Origin: Burkholderiales bacterium
GTDB lineage: Bacteria > Pseudomonadota > Gammaproteobacteria > Burkholderiales > Casimicrobiaceae
Assembly (NCBI GenBank): GCA_020853025.1
Contig: JADYZP010000045.1
Coordinates: forward strand, 1 to 64,000
DNA: 64,000 nucleotides
Direction of reading: 5' to 3'
Shown: in pieces, positions 1 through 9,154 of the stretch
How the letters are laid out: each line of letters begins with the position of its first letter
Position numbering within the stretch: position 1 is the first letter of the stretch
Notes under the pieces: model-generated
What the model saw: the letters and a program-made list of their open reading frames with translations, nothing else
Database searches by the model: none
What the model was told of the DNA's origin: nothing
Translations under genes and position numbers: made by a program

Positions 1-96
1 AAAATACCCGACGCGCAACTCAACGCGCTGAATCTCAAGCAGGCCGAGTTTCATGGCGACTGGAATTACGCGATCCTTCCACAGCGTAGAAAATAA
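1..96 (+). CDS. C-terminal end of an ISAzo13-type transposase (cut by window edge)
   Basis: The first 31 codons are open from the window edge to a TAA stop. They end with the pattern LN.K..EFHG.WNYAI.P, which I recognise as the conserved C-terminus of ISAzo13/Rhodopirellula-type DDE transposases. Only the tail is visible, so whether the element is intact cannot be judged. No clear terminal inverted repeat could be identified in the roughly 90 bases that follow. The element sits immediately upstream of the aromatic-acid catabolic cluster, which fits acquisition or rearrangement at this border, but that is inference. Confidence 0.6.
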   Translation, partial: KIPDAQLNALNLKQAEFHGDWNYAILPQRRK

Positions 97-189
97 TGAT
101 CAAGTTATTTTCACGCGCTTCCTTAGGTGATGTTCCCGGCGAGCGAGAGCGCGGGGTTCCGACGTCACCCGAACGAAAAGGCTCATGCG

Positions 190-2520
190 ATGCGCGTACT
201 CTGCATCGGCGGCGGTCCGGCGGGTCTCTACGCCGGCCTGCTGCTGAAGAAGGCGAATCCGTCGCACGTCGTGCGCGTCGTCGAGCGCAATCGCGCCTAC
301 GACACCTTCGGCTGGGGTGTCGTGTTCTCCGACCAGACGCTCGGCAATCTCGACGCTGCCGACCCGGAGACCGCGCGCGAGATCGCCGACGCCTTCAACC
401 ACTGGGACGACATCGACGTCCACTACCGGGGCACGACGATCACTTCGGGGGGGCATGGCTTTTGCGGCATCGGCCGCAAGCGGTTGCTGAACATCCTGCA
501 GGCGCGTTGCGAGGCTCTGGGCGTGGAACTGGTCTTCGAACAGGACGTCGCCGACGACGTCGCCGCCGCGCGCGACTTCGGTGCCGACATCGTCATCGCG
601 TCGGATGGGCTGAACAGCCGGATCCGCACGCGCTACGCGGAAACATTCGCGCCGGACGTCGACCACCGCCGCTGCCGCTTCGTCTGGCTGGGTACGAGAA
701 AGCTCTTCTCGGCGTTCACCTTCGCCTTCGTCGAAACACCACACGGCTGGTTCCAGGCGCACGCCTACCGCTACGACGCCGACACCTCGACGTTCATCGT
801 CGAGACGCCGGAAGCAACGTGGCGCGCCGCGGGGCTCGATGCGATGGACCAGGCCGACGCGATCGCCTGCTGCGAGCGATTGTTCGCACCGTGGCTCGAT
901 GGCCACCCGCTGCTGTCGAACGCCGCGCACTTGCGCGGGTCGGCGATGTGGATCCGCTTTCCCCGCGTGGTCTGCGCACGCTGGGTGCACTGGAACACGA
1001 TCGACGGCCGCGACGTGCCGGTGATCCTGATGGGCGACGCCGCGCACACCGCACACTTCTCGGTCGGCTCGGGGACCAAGCTGGCGCTCGAGGATGCGAT
1101 CGCGCTGGCCGCCGCGCTCGACTCGCCGGCGCCGCTGCGGCGCTCGCTCGCCGAGTACGAGGCCGAGCGTTCGGTCGAGGTGCTGAAAATCCAGAACGCC
1201 GCGCGCAATTCGACCGAGTGGTTCGAGAGCGTGGCGCGCTACACGGCGTTCGAGGCCGAGCAGTTCGCGTACAGCCTGCTGACGCGCAGCCAGCGCATAT
1301 CGCACGAGAACCTGCGGCTGCGCGACCCCGCCTTCGTGGCGCGGATGGAGGCATGGTTCGCCGAGCACCAATCGCCGCGTGCGAGGCCGCTGCCGCCGAT
1401 GTTCACGCCGTTCACGCTGCGCGGCGTCACGCTGAAGAACCGCGTGGTGGTGTCGCCGATGGCGCAGTACTCGTGCAGCGACGGCACACCCGACGACTAC
1501 TACCTCGTCCATCTGGGCAGCCGCGCGCACGGCGGCGCCGGGCTCGTGTTCACCGAAATGGTCTGCGTGAGCGCCGACGCGCGGATCTCGCCGGGTTGCG
1601 CGGGCATGTACGCGCCGGCGCACCTGCCGGCGTGGAAGCGCATCGTCGACTACGTGCATCGACGCACGCCGGCGAAGATCGCGATCCAGTTGGGACACGC
1701 GGGGCCCAAGGGTTCGACGCAGCTCGGCTGGCAGGATGCCGACGCGCCGCTGCCGGTCGGCAACTGGCCGTTGATTGCACCTTCGGCAATCGCTTACGGC
1801 CCGGACAACCAGACGCCGCGGGCAATGACGCGCGATGACATGCAGCGCGTTCGCGACGAATTCCTGCGCGCCGCACGGATGGCGGAAGAGGCAGGCTTCG
1901 ACTGGCTGGAGCTGCACTGCGCGCATGGCTACCTGCTGTCCGCATTCCTTTGCCCGTTGACCAATCACCGCGAAGACGAGTACGGCGGATCGCTCGAAAA
2001 TCGCTGCCGCTATCCGCTGGAGGTGTTCGCAGCGCTGCGCGCGCAATGGCCGCAGCATCTGCCGATGTCGGTGCGCATTTCCGCGCACGACTGGGCCGAG
2101 GGCGGCAACACGCCCGACGATGCGGTGGCGATGGCGAGGCTCTTCAGCGCCGCCGGCGCCGACCTGATCGACGTCTCGTCGGGGCAGACGACGCGCCTCG
2201 CGCAGCCGGTCTACGGCCGCATGTACCAGACGCCGTTCGCCGACCGCGTACGCAACGAAGCGGGTATCGCGACCATGGCGGTCGGTGCGATCTTCGAGCC
2301 CGATCACGTCAACAGCATCCTGATGGCCGGTCGCGCCGACCTCTGCGCGCTCGGCAGGCCGCACCTTGCGGATCCCTATTGGACGCTGCACGCGGCGGCG
2401 CAGCTCGGCGTCACCGGCGTCCAGTGGCCGGTGCAATACCTGCCCGGCCGCGCGCAGCTCGAGCGCAACCTCGCGCGCGCTGCGCAGGCGGGCATCGAGC
2501 GTCCCGAAGCAAACGGCTGA
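190..2520 (+). CDS. Fused FAD monooxygenase / Old Yellow Enzyme-type reductase (salicylyl-CoA or 2-aminobenzoyl-CoA hydroxylase)
   Basis: This 776-residue protein has two domains. Residues 1 to about 375 form a class A flavin monooxygenase with an N-terminal [10 protein letters not shown] dinucleotide-binding motif and the second FAD motif GDAAHT near residue 281. Residues from about 400 to 775 form an Old Yellow Enzyme-like FMN reductase, beginning near [17 protein letters not shown]. This architecture is that of bifunctional salicylyl-CoA 5-hydroxylase/oxidoreductase and of 2-aminobenzoyl-CoA monooxygenase/reductase of Azoarcus, which hydroxylate (and in the latter case also reduce) CoA-activated aromatic acids in the cytoplasm. 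The start at 190 gives the normal N-terminus and is preceded by AAAAGG at 176-181. The frame is open upstream to an ATG at 127, but those residues are not family-like. The substrate cannot be fixed from sequence alone. Confidence 0.87.
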   Translation: MRVLCIGGGPAGLYAGLLLKKANPSHVVRVVERNRAYDTFGWGVVFSDQTLGNLDAADPETAREIADAFNHWDDIDVHYRGTTITSGGHGFCGIGRKRLLNILQARCEALGVELVFEQDVADDVAAARDFGADIVIASDGLNSRIRTRYAETFAPDVDHRRCRFVWLGTRKLFSAFTFAFVETPHGWFQAHAYRYDADTSTFIVETPEATWRAAGLDAMDQADAIACCERLFAPWLDGHPLLSNAAHLRGSAMWIRFPRVVCARWVHWNTIDGRDVPVILMGDAAHTAHFSVGSGTKLALEDAIALAAALDSPAPLRRSLAEYEAERSVEVLKIQNAARNSTEWFESVARYTAFEAEQFAYSLLTRSQRISHENLRLRDPAFVARMEAWFAEHQSPRARPLPPMFTPFTLRGVTLKNRVVVSPMAQYSCSDGTPDDYYLVHLGSRAHGGAGLVFTEMVCVSADARISPGCAGMYAPAHLPAWKRIVDYVHRRTPAKIAIQLGHAGPKGSTQLGWQDADAPLPVGNWPLIAPSAIAYGPDNQTPRAMTRDDMQRVRDEFLRAARMAEEAGFDWLELHCAHGYLLSAFLCPLTNHREDEYGGSLENRCRYPLEVFAALRAQWPQHLPMSVRISAHDWAEGGNTPDDAVAMARLFSAAGADLIDVSSGQTTRLAQPVYGRMYQTPFADRVRNEAGIATMAVGAIFEPDHVNSILMAGRADLCALGRPHLADPYWTLHAAAQLGVTGVQWPVQYLPGRAQLERNLARAAQAGIERPEANG

Positions 2521-2529
2521 ACACGCCCG

Positions 2530-3066
2530 ATGACCACGACGTCGCAGCCCGTGCCACCGCCGCCCGCTCCCGATGCGGAGACGCGGGTGAGCGGTGATCA
2601 TCATGAGTCCTTGCGGTTGTGGTTGCGCCTCATGACCTGCACGCTGATGATCGAGCGGGACGTGCGCGCCAGACTGCGCGAGCGTTTCGCGATCACGCTG
2701 CCGCGCTTCGATTTGCTGGCGCAGCTCGAGCGCTATCCGCAGGGGCTCAGGATGGGCGAGCTGTCGCGGCGGCTGATGGTGACCGGAGGCAACGTGACGG
2801 GACTCACCAACGAGCTGGTCGCCGAAGGGCTGGTGCTGCGGCGCCCGCTCGCCGGCGACCGGCGCGCGCACGCGGTGCGGCTGACCGCCAAGGGGAGGCG
2901 CGCCTTCGACGCGATGGCGGCCGAGCACGAGCGCTGGATCGTCCGCATGTTCTCCGGCGTCCCCGCCGCCGACCGCGCGCGCCTGTACGCGCTGCTGGGT
3001 AGCGTCAAGTCGCAGCTGCGGTCGCCGGAGAACGTCGAGCGCATCACCCATGGAGACCATCGATGA
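2530..3066 (+). CDS. MarR-family transcriptional regulator
   Basis: The product has 178 residues and a MarR-type winged helix: a helix-turn-helix around GELSRRLMVTGGNVTGLTNE (about residues 75-95), followed by a wing containing the DRR signature (LAGDRRAHAVRLTAKG). MarR proteins usually repress catabolic genes and release DNA on binding an aromatic acid or its CoA ester. Here the gene lies 9 bases after the CoA-ester hydroxylase, and its stop overlaps the start of the CoA ligase (ATGATGA at 3063-3069). It is therefore co-transcribed with the genes it most likely controls. The first 25 residues are Pro-rich and not conserved in the family. Confidence 0.88.
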   Translation: MTTTSQPVPPPPAPDAETRVSGDHHESLRLWLRLMTCTLMIERDVRARLRERFAITLPRFDLLAQLERYPQGLRMGELSRRLMVTGGNVTGLTNELVAEGLVLRRPLAGDRRAHAVRLTAKGRRAFDAMAAEHERWIVRMFSGVPAADRARLYALLGSVKSQLRSPENVERITHGDHR

Positions 3067-4709
3067 TGACCACCGCACACGTCGATACCTTTGCGCGCGA
3101 CCATCTGCCGCCGAAGGAGCAATGGCCGGAGTTCGTCTACTCGTTACCCGAGCTGCGCTACGGCGAGACGTTGAATTGCGCGACCGAGCTGCTCGATCGG
3201 GCGGTCGAGCGCGGCTGGAGCGAGCGCACTGCGGTGCTGTCGCCGGAAGGCCTGCGCTGGACCTACGCGGAACTGCTGACGCAGGCGAACCGCATCGCGC
3301 AGGTGCTGCGCGACGACATGGCGCTGGTGCCGGGTAACCGGGTGCTGCTGCGCGGGCCCAACACGCCGATGATGGCCGCCTGCTGGTTTGCCGTGATCAA
3401 GGCGGGTGGCATCGCGGTGGCGACGATGCCGTTGCTGCGCGCGAAGGAGTTGACGGACATCGCGCGCAAGGCGCAGGTCACGCATGCGCTGTGCGACGCA
3501 CGCCTTGCCGACGAGCTCGGAATCGCCCGCGCGGCCTGCCCGACGCTGACCCGCGTCGTGCTGTTCGCGACGACGGCGGACGACGGCGTCGAAGCGCGTG
3601 CTGCACGCAAACCGGCCGCTTTCGCCGATGTGCGCACGGCGGCGGACGACACGGCGATGATCGCCTTCACCTCCGGCACCACCGGCACGCCGAAAGGCAC
3701 GATGCACTTCCACCGCGACGTGCTCGCGGCTTGCGACTGCTGGCCGCGGTCGGTGCTGCGCGCGACGCCGGACGATGTCTTCACCGGCAGCCCGCCGCTG
3801 GCCTTCACGTTTGGCCTCGGCGGCTTGCTGCTGTTTCCGCTGCGTGCAGGTGCGGCGACGCTGCTGGTCGAGCGGCCGTCGCCGGACATGCTGCTGCCGG
3901 CGATCGCCGCGCATCGCGCCACCGTGCTGTTCACGGCGCCGACGTCGTATCGCGCGATGGCCGCGCAGGTCGGCGCCTTCGATCTGTCTTCGCTGCGCAA
4001 GTGCGTGTCGGCGGGTGAGGCGTTGCCGGCGGCGACGCGCAAGCTGTGGAAGGACGCCACCGGCATCGAGATCATCGACGGCATCGGCGCCACCGAAATG
4101 CTGCACATCTTCATCTCGCACGACGAGGCGCACGCCAAGCCAGGTGCCACCGGAACGCCGGTGCCGGGCTACACCGCCTGCGTGATGGACGACGACGGCC
4201 AGCCGCTGCCGCCCGGCCGTGTCGGCCGCCTGGCGGTCAAGGGCCCCACCGGCTGCCGCTACCTGGCCGACGACCGGCAGCTGCAGTACGTGCGCGACGG
4301 CTGGAACTACACCGGTGACGCTTACCTGGTCGACGACGACGGCGATTTCGTCTACCTGGCGCGCACCGACGACATGATTGTCAGTGCCGGCTACAACATC
4401 GGCGGACCGGAGGTGGAGAGTGCGCTGCTCGCGCACCCGGCGGTGGCCGAGTGCGGCGTCGTCGGCGCACCGGACGACGAGCGTGGGCAGGTCGTCGCAG
4501 CCTTCGTCGTGCTGAAGCCCGGGCACGTCGGCGACGCGGGCATGGTCGATGCGCTGCAACGCTTCGTCAAGCAGCAAATCGCGCCGTACAAGTATCCGCG
4601 CGCCGTCGCTTTCCTGCCCGCGCTGCCGCGCACGGAAACCGGGAAGCTGCAGCGCTTTCGGCTGCGCGAAATGGCGAAGCAGCGCGTCGCCGGGTCGGCA
4701 GCGCCGTGA
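3063..4709 (+). CDS. Benzoate-CoA ligase family protein (likely salicylate/2-aminobenzoate-CoA ligase)
   Basis: This 548-residue acyl-adenylate-forming enzyme carries the P-loop motif [14 protein letters not shown] at about residues 201-214, the A5-type segment [14 protein letters not shown] and a C-terminal lysine region [11 protein letters not shown]. The [11 protein letters not shown] segment and the overall length are typical of the benzoate/2-aminobenzoate CoA-ligase group. The reaction is ATP-dependent formation of an aryl-CoA, which would feed the hydroxylase encoded just upstream. The start codon overlaps the MarR stop, and a second ATG follows at 3066. The substrate could be benzoate, salicylate or anthranilate; adjacency to the CoA-ester hydroxylase favours the latter two. 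Confidence 0.85.
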   Translation: MMTTAHVDTFARDHLPPKEQWPEFVYSLPELRYGETLNCATELLDRAVERGWSERTAVLSPEGLRWTYAELLTQANRIAQVLRDDMALVPGNRVLLRGPNTPMMAACWFAVIKAGGIAVATMPLLRAKELTDIARKAQVTHALCDARLADELGIARAACPTLTRVVLFATTADDGVEARAARKPAAFADVRTAADDTAMIAFTSGTTGTPKGTMHFHRDVLAACDCWPRSVLRATPDDVFTGSPPLAFTFGLGGLLLFPLRAGAATLLVERPSPDMLLPAIAAHRATVLFTAPTSYRAMAAQVGAFDLSSLRKCVSAGEALPAATRKLWKDATGIEIIDGIGATEMLHIFISHDEAHAKPGATGTPVPGYTACVMDDDGQPLPPGRVGRLAVKGPTGCRYLADDRQLQYVRDGWNYTGDAYLVDDDGDFVYLARTDDMIVSAGYNIGGPEVESALLAHPAVAECGVVGAPDDERGQVVAAFVVLKPGHVGDAGMVDALQRFVKQQIAPYKYPRAVAFLPALPRTETGKLQRFRLREMAKQRVAGSAAP

Positions 4710-4782
4710 AGTTCCTGCAACCGGTGCGCCGGGGCTGGGGCATAATCGCGGGGCATCGCGACAGTCACCGAGGAGCCTCCGC

Positions 4783-5985
4783 ATGAATGCCCCCGAACGC
4801 GTCCACGCTTCGACCAAACCCAAGTTTGCCTGGGACGATCCGCTGCTGCTCGATGCGCAGCTGACCGAGGAGGAGCGCATGGTCCGCGATTCCGCGCACG
4901 ACTACGCGCAGGAAAAGCTGCTGCCGCGGATCACCGAGGCCTTTCGTCACGAGAAGACCGACCCGGCGATCTTCCGCGAGATGGGCGAACTGGGCCTGCT
5001 CGGCGCGACGCTGCCGGCCGAGTACGGAGGCGCCGGCCTCAACTACGTCTGCTACGGACTCATCGCGCGCGAGGTCGAGCGTGTGGATTCCGGTTACCGC
5101 TCGATGATGAGCGTGCAGAGCTCGCTGGTCATGTTTCCGATCTACACCTACGGCAGCGAGGCGCAGCGCCGCAAGTACCTGGGCAAGCTCGCGACCGGCG
5201 AGTCGATCGGTTGTTTCGGGCTGACCGAGCCCGATCACGGTTCCGACCCCGGCTCGATGGGCACGCGCGCGCGCAGTGTGCCGGGCGGCTATTCGCTGTC
5301 GGGTGCCAAGATGTGGATTTCCAATTCGCCGATCGCCGACGTCTTCGTCGTCTGGGCGAAGGACGACGACGGCATCATCCGCGGCTACGTCCTGGAAAAG
5401 GGGATGCAGGGTCTGTCGGCGCCGAAGATCGAAGGCAAGTTCTCGCTGCGCGCGTCGATCACCGGCGAGATCGTGATGAACGATGTCTTCGTGCCCGAGG
5501 AGAACCTGCTGCCGGGCGTACAGGGGTTAAAGGGCCCGTTCGGCTGCCTGAACAGCGCGCGCTACGGCATCGCGTGGGGTGCGCTGGGCGCGGCCGAATA
5601 TTGCTGGCAGGCGGCGCGGCAGTACACGATGGACCGCAAGCAGTTCGGCAGGCCGCTGGCGGCGAATCAACTCATCCAGAAGAAGCTCGCCGACATGCAG
5701 ACCGAGATCACGCTGGGCCTGCAGGGCTGCCTGCGCCTGGGCCGGATGAAAGACGAAGGCATCGCGGCGCCGGAAATCACGTCGATCATGAAACGCAACT
5801 CCTGCGGCAAGGCGCTCGACATCGCGCGTACCGCGCGCGACATGCACGGCGGCAACGGCATCGCCGACGAGTTCCACGTCATTCGCCATGTGCTGAATCT
5901 CGAATCGGTCAATACCTACGAAGGCACGCACGACGTGCATGCGCTGATTCTCGGGCGCGCGCAGACGGGGATTTCGGCGTTTTGA
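4783..5985 (+). CDS. gcdH: Glutaryl-CoA dehydrogenase (decarboxylating)
   Basis: This is a 400-residue acyl-CoA dehydrogenase. The segment [17 protein letters not shown] is the glutaryl-CoA dehydrogenase signature, containing the arginine that binds the distal carboxylate. [12 protein letters not shown] is the flavin-binding segment, and the catalytic glutamate lies in the C-terminal [12 protein letters not shown]. The enzyme oxidatively decarboxylates glutaryl-CoA to crotonyl-CoA and passes electrons to ETF. It is used in lysine/tryptophan breakdown and in aromatic-acid degradation through benzoyl-CoA-type routes. The start at 4783 matches the family N-terminus and has GAGGAG at 4770-4775. 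It lies 73 bases after the CoA ligase, a gap containing a CATAAT -10-like hexamer at 4741 but no convincing -35, so it may be the next gene of the same operon. Confidence 0.92.
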   Translation: MNAPERVHASTKPKFAWDDPLLLDAQLTEEERMVRDSAHDYAQEKLLPRITEAFRHEKTDPAIFREMGELGLLGATLPAEYGGAGLNYVCYGLIAREVERVDSGYRSMMSVQSSLVMFPIYTYGSEAQRRKYLGKLATGESIGCFGLTEPDHGSDPGSMGTRARSVPGGYSLSGAKMWISNSPIADVFVVWAKDDDGIIRGYVLEKGMQGLSAPKIEGKFSLRASITGEIVMNDVFVPEENLLPGVQGLKGPFGCLNSARYGIAWGALGAAEYCWQAARQYTMDRKQFGRPLAANQLIQKKLADMQTEITLGLQGCLRLGRMKDEGIAAPEITSIMKRNSCGKALDIARTARDMHGGNGIADEFHVIRHVLNLESVNTYEGTHDVHALILGRAQTGISAF

Positions 5986-6037
5986 TGTGCCTGGGTGCAT
6001 GGCGAATGCGTTGCTTCCGAATGCCGTCGTCCCCGCG

Positions 6038-6682
6038 ATGAAGCTCTACGACTACTTTCGCTCGTCGGCGGCGTACCGGGTGCGTATCGCGCTCAACCTG
6101 AAGGGGCTTGGCATCGAGCGGGCGTTCGTGCATCTGCGCCGCAACGCGCAGCGGGAGGGCGACTATCTGGCGCTGAATCCGCAGGGACTCGTGCCGGCGT
6201 TGGTCATCGGCGGCGGCGCCGTACTCGCGCAGTCGCTGGCGATCATCGAGTATCTCGACGAGACGCATCCGGAGCCGCCGCTGCTGCCTGCCGATCCGGC
6301 GGCGCGGGCCCGCGTGCGCGGCATCGCGCTGGAGATCGCCTGCGACATCCACCCGCTCGACAACCTGCGCGTGCTGCGCTACCTGACGAGCACGCTGGGT
6401 CTGTCGGAGGAGCAGAAGGACGCGTGGTACCGGTACTGGATCGACGTCGGACTCGAGGCGCTCGAAATGCGCCTGGTGCGCGATGCGGCGACCGGGCGCT
6501 ACTGCCACGGCGAGCAGCCGACGCTCGCCGACATCTGCCTGGTGCCGCAGCTCGCCAACGCGCGCCGTGCCGGCATCGACCTGTCGCCATTTCCGACGCT
6601 GACGCGCATCGAAGCCGCGTGCACGGCGTTGCCGGAGTTCGCGGCGGCGGAGCCGTCGAAACAACCGGATGCAGAGGCTTGA
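6038..6682 (+). CDS. maiA: Zeta-class glutathione S-transferase (maleylacetoacetate/maleylpyruvate isomerase)
   Basis: The product has 214 residues and opens with MKLYDYFRSSAAYRVRIAL. The SSAAYRVRIAL segment (residues 9-19) is the zeta-class glutathione-binding serine motif of MaiA and of the maleylpyruvate isomerase NagL. The enzyme isomerises a cis ring-cleavage product to the trans isomer using glutathione. With the next gene, a fumarylpyruvate hydrolase-like protein, it would complete the lower gentisate pathway; a role in homogentisate breakdown is the alternative. The frame is open upstream to 5987, but family alignment supports the start at 6038. Confidence 0.87.
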   Translation: MKLYDYFRSSAAYRVRIALNLKGLGIERAFVHLRRNAQREGDYLALNPQGLVPALVIGGGAVLAQSLAIIEYLDETHPEPPLLPADPAARARVRGIALEIACDIHPLDNLRVLRYLTSTLGLSEEQKDAWYRYWIDVGLEALEMRLVRDAATGRYCHGEQPTLADICLVPQLANARRAGIDLSPFPTLTRIEAACTALPEFAAAEPSKQPDAEA

Positions 6683-6750
6683 TCAGCTCGACGCAATTCG
6701 ATGCGTCGGTTCGGTGTGCCCGGTCAGACGCTCGCGGCATGCTTCCCTCC

Positions 6751-6776
6751 GTCATTCCAGTGAAAGCGGGAATCCG
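6751..6776. repeat. REP/dRS3-like dispersed palindrome
   Basis: GTCATTCCAGTGAAAGCGGG followed by AATCC has the imperfect inverted ends ATTCC and GGAAT. It closely matches the GTCATTCC-CGCGAAAGC-GGGAAT element scattered between genes in many proteobacteria and resembling neisserial dRS3. It lies between maiA and the fumarylpyruvate hydrolase gene. Only one copy was noticed in the window. Confidence 0.5.
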
Positions 6777-6803
6777 GTGGCCTTCGGCTTTTCGAGAGGC
6801 ACG

Positions 6804-7508
6804 ATGACGTATCCATTCCCGCTGTGGGACCTGCCCACCGTCCCGATCGCCGGCTCCGACTTCCGCTTTCCCGTCCGCCACGTCTACTGCGTCGGCCGCA
6901 ATTACGCCGAGCACGCGAAGGAGATGGGCGGCGATGCGTCGCGTGAGCCGCCGTTCTTTTTTAGCAAGCCGGCGGATGCAGTTGTGCCGGTGCTGCCGCC
7001 GGCCGTCGGCCGCATCCGCTATCCGCTCGCCACGTCGAATTTCCACCACGAGATCGAGCTGGTCATCGCCATCGGCAAGGCCGGGGTGCAGGTGGCACCC
7101 GAGCGCGCCATCGAGCTGGTGTTCGGCTACGCGACGGGCCTCGACATGACGCGCCGCGACCTGCAGCACGACATGCGCGAGAAAAAGCGGCCGTGGGACA
7201 TCGGCAAGTCCTTCGCGCAGGCGGCGCCGATCGCGCCGATCCATCGCGTCGCCGAAACCGGAGTGCTGACACAAGGGGCGATCCGCCTCGACGTCAACGG
7301 CGCGCGCCGGCAGCAGGGCGACCTGGCCGACATGGTCTGGGACGTGCCGCATACGCTCGCCTTCCTGACGCAGTACTACGAGTTGCTGCCCGGTGACCTC
7401 GTTTTCACCGGCACGCCGGCGGGTGTCGGCGCGGTGGTGGCGGGCGACCGTCTCGATGCGCACATCGACGGGCTCTCGGAGTTGTCGATCGAGATCGTGC
7501 CCTCCTGA
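6804..7508 (+). CDS. Fumarylacetoacetate hydrolase family protein, fumarylpyruvate hydrolase-like
   Basis: This 234-residue single-domain FAH-fold hydrolase opens with PLWDLPTVPIAGSDFRFPVR then VYCVGRNYAEHAKEMG, typical of the NagK fumarylpyruvate hydrolases. The metal-binding acidic residues lie in FHHEIELVIAIGK and the C-terminal family motif is FTGTPAGVGAV. It would cleave fumarylpyruvate to fumarate and pyruvate in the cytoplasm. The start at 6804 follows GAGAGG at 6794-6799. Its position directly after the maleylpyruvate isomerase-like gene supports a lower gentisate module. No gentisate 1,2-dioxygenase is in the window. Confidence 0.85.
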   Translation: MTYPFPLWDLPTVPIAGSDFRFPVRHVYCVGRNYAEHAKEMGGDASREPPFFFSKPADAVVPVLPPAVGRIRYPLATSNFHHEIELVIAIGKAGVQVAPERAIELVFGYATGLDMTRRDLQHDMREKKRPWDIGKSFAQAAPIAPIHRVAETGVLTQGAIRLDVNGARRQQGDLADMVWDVPHTLAFLTQYYELLPGDLVFTGTPAGVGAVVAGDRLDAHIDGLSELSIEIVPS

Positions 7509-7513
7509 TCGTC

Positions 7514-8362
7514 ATGCCGGCGATCGTCCACACGCCGGAGTCGGTGGAGCACGGCTACAATAATCGCGCCGCGGTTCCCGAGCACCCGCAGTGGTTCGCC
7601 CGCTACGCGCAATGGTCGGCCGCTGCGGTCGAACGCTACCGGCCGGCGCGCAACCTCCGCTACGGGCCGGGCCCGAAGGAGACGCTCGATCTCTACCTGC
7701 CGGCCGGCCGGGTGCGAGGCGTTTTCGCGTTCCTGCACGGCGGCTATTGGCGCAGCCTGGACAAGGACGACTTCTCGTTCGTCGCCGGCGCCTTCGTCGA
7801 ACAGGGCATTGCCGTGGCCAACGTCAATTACGACCTGTGTCCGGTGGTGTCGATCCCGGCGATCGTCGACGAGTGTCGGCGCGCGATGATATTTCTTGCG
7901 CGCGAAGGCGCGGCCCACGGCGCGCCCGCGGACCACCTGGTCGTCGGCGGTCATTCCGCCGGCGGCCATCTGGCGGCGATGATGTACACGACCGACTGGA
8001 CCGCGCAGGGCCTCGATGCGGCGCCCCTTCGTGCGGGAGTCACGCTGTCCGGAGTGCACGACCTGGAGCCGATGGTCTTGTTCTCGTTCAATGCGGACTT
8101 CCGGCTCGACGCGCCGGAGGCGATGCGGATGTCGCCAACCCACCATCCGTTGCGGGCCCGGGTGCCGTTGCTGATGGCGTGCGGGGCCGACGAAACCTCG
8201 GAATTCCTGCGGCAGACGCAGCTGTTGTGGGACGCCTGGCCGGAAGTGAGGCGGCCGTGGTCGGCGCCGCTGTTCGTGCCCGGCGCCGACCACTTCAGCG
8301 TGGTCGCCGGGTATGCCGATCCCGACAGCGCGTTGACGCAGGCGACGCTCGGGTTGTTCTGA
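7514..8362 (+). CDS. Alpha/beta hydrolase, arylformamidase (KynB/AFMID)-like
   Basis: The product has 282 residues and an alpha/beta-hydrolase fold. It carries the oxyanion motif HGGYW at residues 75-79 and the nucleophile elbow GGHSAGGH with Ser148. The HGGxW plus GHSAGG pair is characteristic of the kynurenine formamidase/AFMID and hormone-sensitive-lipase-like families. The gene follows the fumarylpyruvate hydrolase gene by 5 bases, so it belongs to the same transcript. If it is an N-formylkynurenine formamidase it would link tryptophan breakdown to anthranilate, a plausible substrate of the first genes in the cluster. A general carboxylesterase acting on aromatic esters is equally possible. 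Confidence 0.75.
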   Translation: MPAIVHTPESVEHGYNNRAAVPEHPQWFARYAQWSAAAVERYRPARNLRYGPGPKETLDLYLPAGRVRGVFAFLHGGYWRSLDKDDFSFVAGAFVEQGIAVANVNYDLCPVVSIPAIVDECRRAMIFLAREGAAHGAPADHLVVGGHSAGGHLAAMMYTTDWTAQGLDAAPLRAGVTLSGVHDLEPMVLFSFNADFRLDAPEAMRMSPTHHPLRARVPLLMACGADETSEFLRQTQLLWDAWPEVRRPWSAPLFVPGADHFSVVAGYADPDSALTQATLGLF

Positions 8363-8393
8363 CCGCCCGCCGCCCGCCGGACGCTGCCCGGCA

Positions 8394-8422
8394 TTGACAG
8401 CTGACTATCAGTCACTTACGCT
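8394..8422 (+). promoter_or_regulatory. Putative sigma-70 promoter of the TetR gene
   Basis: A perfect -35 hexamer TTGACA (8394-8399), a 17-base spacer and the weak -10 TACGCT (8417-8422) stand 52 bases before the TetR start. An operator-like palindrome lies inside the spacer, as expected for an autorepressed gene. Confidence 0.6.
8402..8414. promoter_or_regulatory. Operator-like palindrome, copy 1 (TGACT-N3-AGTCA)
   Basis: TGACTATCAGTCA is a perfect 5+3+5 palindrome lying within the promoter spacer. An identical half-site arrangement recurs 31 bases downstream. It is probably bound by the TetR protein encoded next. Confidence 0.6.
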
Positions 8423-8432
8423 TGCCGTCAAG

Positions 8433-8445
8433 TGACTGGAAGTCA
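8433..8445. promoter_or_regulatory. Operator-like palindrome, copy 2 (TGACT-N3-AGTCA)
   Basis: TGACTGGAAGTCA repeats the TGACT-N3-AGTCA architecture of copy 1, three helical turns downstream and after the predicted transcription start. The outer arms of the two copies also form an 8-base inverted repeat, AGTCACTT (8410-8417) and AAGTGACT (8430-8437). Confidence 0.6.
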
Positions 8446-8473
8446 GTTAATGGCCGCATTTGAGGGCAGAGCC

Positions 8474-9154
8474 ATGGCGATCAGGCAACGGGCGATGCAG
8501 GCGCAGGACAAGCAGCAACGTCACGACGCGATACTCGACGCGGCGGCGCGGCTGCTTGCGGACTCGCCCGAGCGTATCGCCAGCGTCGCCGAGGTCGCCG
8601 ACGAGGCCGGACTCGCGAAGGGCACCGTCTACCTGTATTTTCCCGGCAAGGAAGAACTGCTGCTGGCCGTCCACGAACGCAACGTCGACGGCTTCTTCGA
8701 CGCGCTGATCGAAGTGCTCGAGCGCAAGGATCAGGTGACCATCGCCGACGTCCTGGCGCTCACCGGCCGGCACATCGTGGAGCCGCCGCTGTTTCTTCCG
8801 CTGGCCGCGCGCTGCTTCGGAATGATGGGCCAGGGCGTGCCGGTCGAGGCGGCGCTGGCGTTCAAGCAGCGGATGGGCGAGCGGCTGCAGAAGGCAGGCA
8901 CGGGAATCGAGCGGCATTTCCATGGCCTGAACGCGGGTGACGGCGTCGCGCTGCTGCGGCACAGCTACGCGCTGATCATCGGCCTGTGGCAGATGTCTCC
9001 GGCGGCGCAGGCGCAGCATCCCGCAGGTCCGATGGCGGGACCGGGCCCGCGACCGGCCTTCGACTACGACTACCAGGTGGAACTGGACCGTGCGCTGGTG
9101 GCGCTGTGGGACGGTACGATTGGCGGGCGTTCACGCTCGTATGCCGCGCCATGA
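8474..9154 (+). CDS. TetR/AcrR-family transcriptional regulator
   Basis: The product has 226 residues. The N-terminal DNA-binding domain carries the TetR signature SVAEVADEAGLAKGTVYLYF followed by GKEELLLAV. The rest is a helical ligand-binding domain without recognisable subfamily markers, ending in a Pro/Gly-rich stretch. I chose the ATG at 8474 because GAGGG (8462-8466) stands 7 bases upstream. The earlier ATG codons at 8432 and 8450 fall in or just beside the second operator palindrome. The twin palindromes at its promoter suggest autorepression. Its wider target set is unknown; the neighbouring catabolic genes end 111 bases upstream. Confidence 0.9.
   Translation: MAIRQRAMQAQDKQQRHDAILDAAARLLADSPERIASVAEVADEAGLAKGTVYLYFPGKEELLLAVHERNVDGFFDALIEVLERKDQVTIADVLALTGRHIVEPPLFLPLAARCFGMMGQGVPVEAALAFKQRMGERLQKAGTGIERHFHGLNAGDGVALLRHSYALIIGLWQMSPAAQAQHPAGPMAGPGPRPAFDYDYQVELDRALVALWDGTIGGRSRSYAAP

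Noticed and set aside
100..3078. Very long minus-strand open frame opposite the hydroxylase and MarR genes
   Set aside because: It is Arg/His/Ala-rich with no domain, and mirrors the codon bias of the real plus-strand genes in a GC-rich genome. Similar antisense frames at 3144-4880, 13062-14831 and 19114-21147 were rejected for the same reason.
6751..6776. Possible CRISPR repeat
   Set aside because: It occurs once, with no regularly spaced copies nearby. It fits a REP/dRS3-like intergenic element instead. No CRISPR array was seen anywhere in the window.
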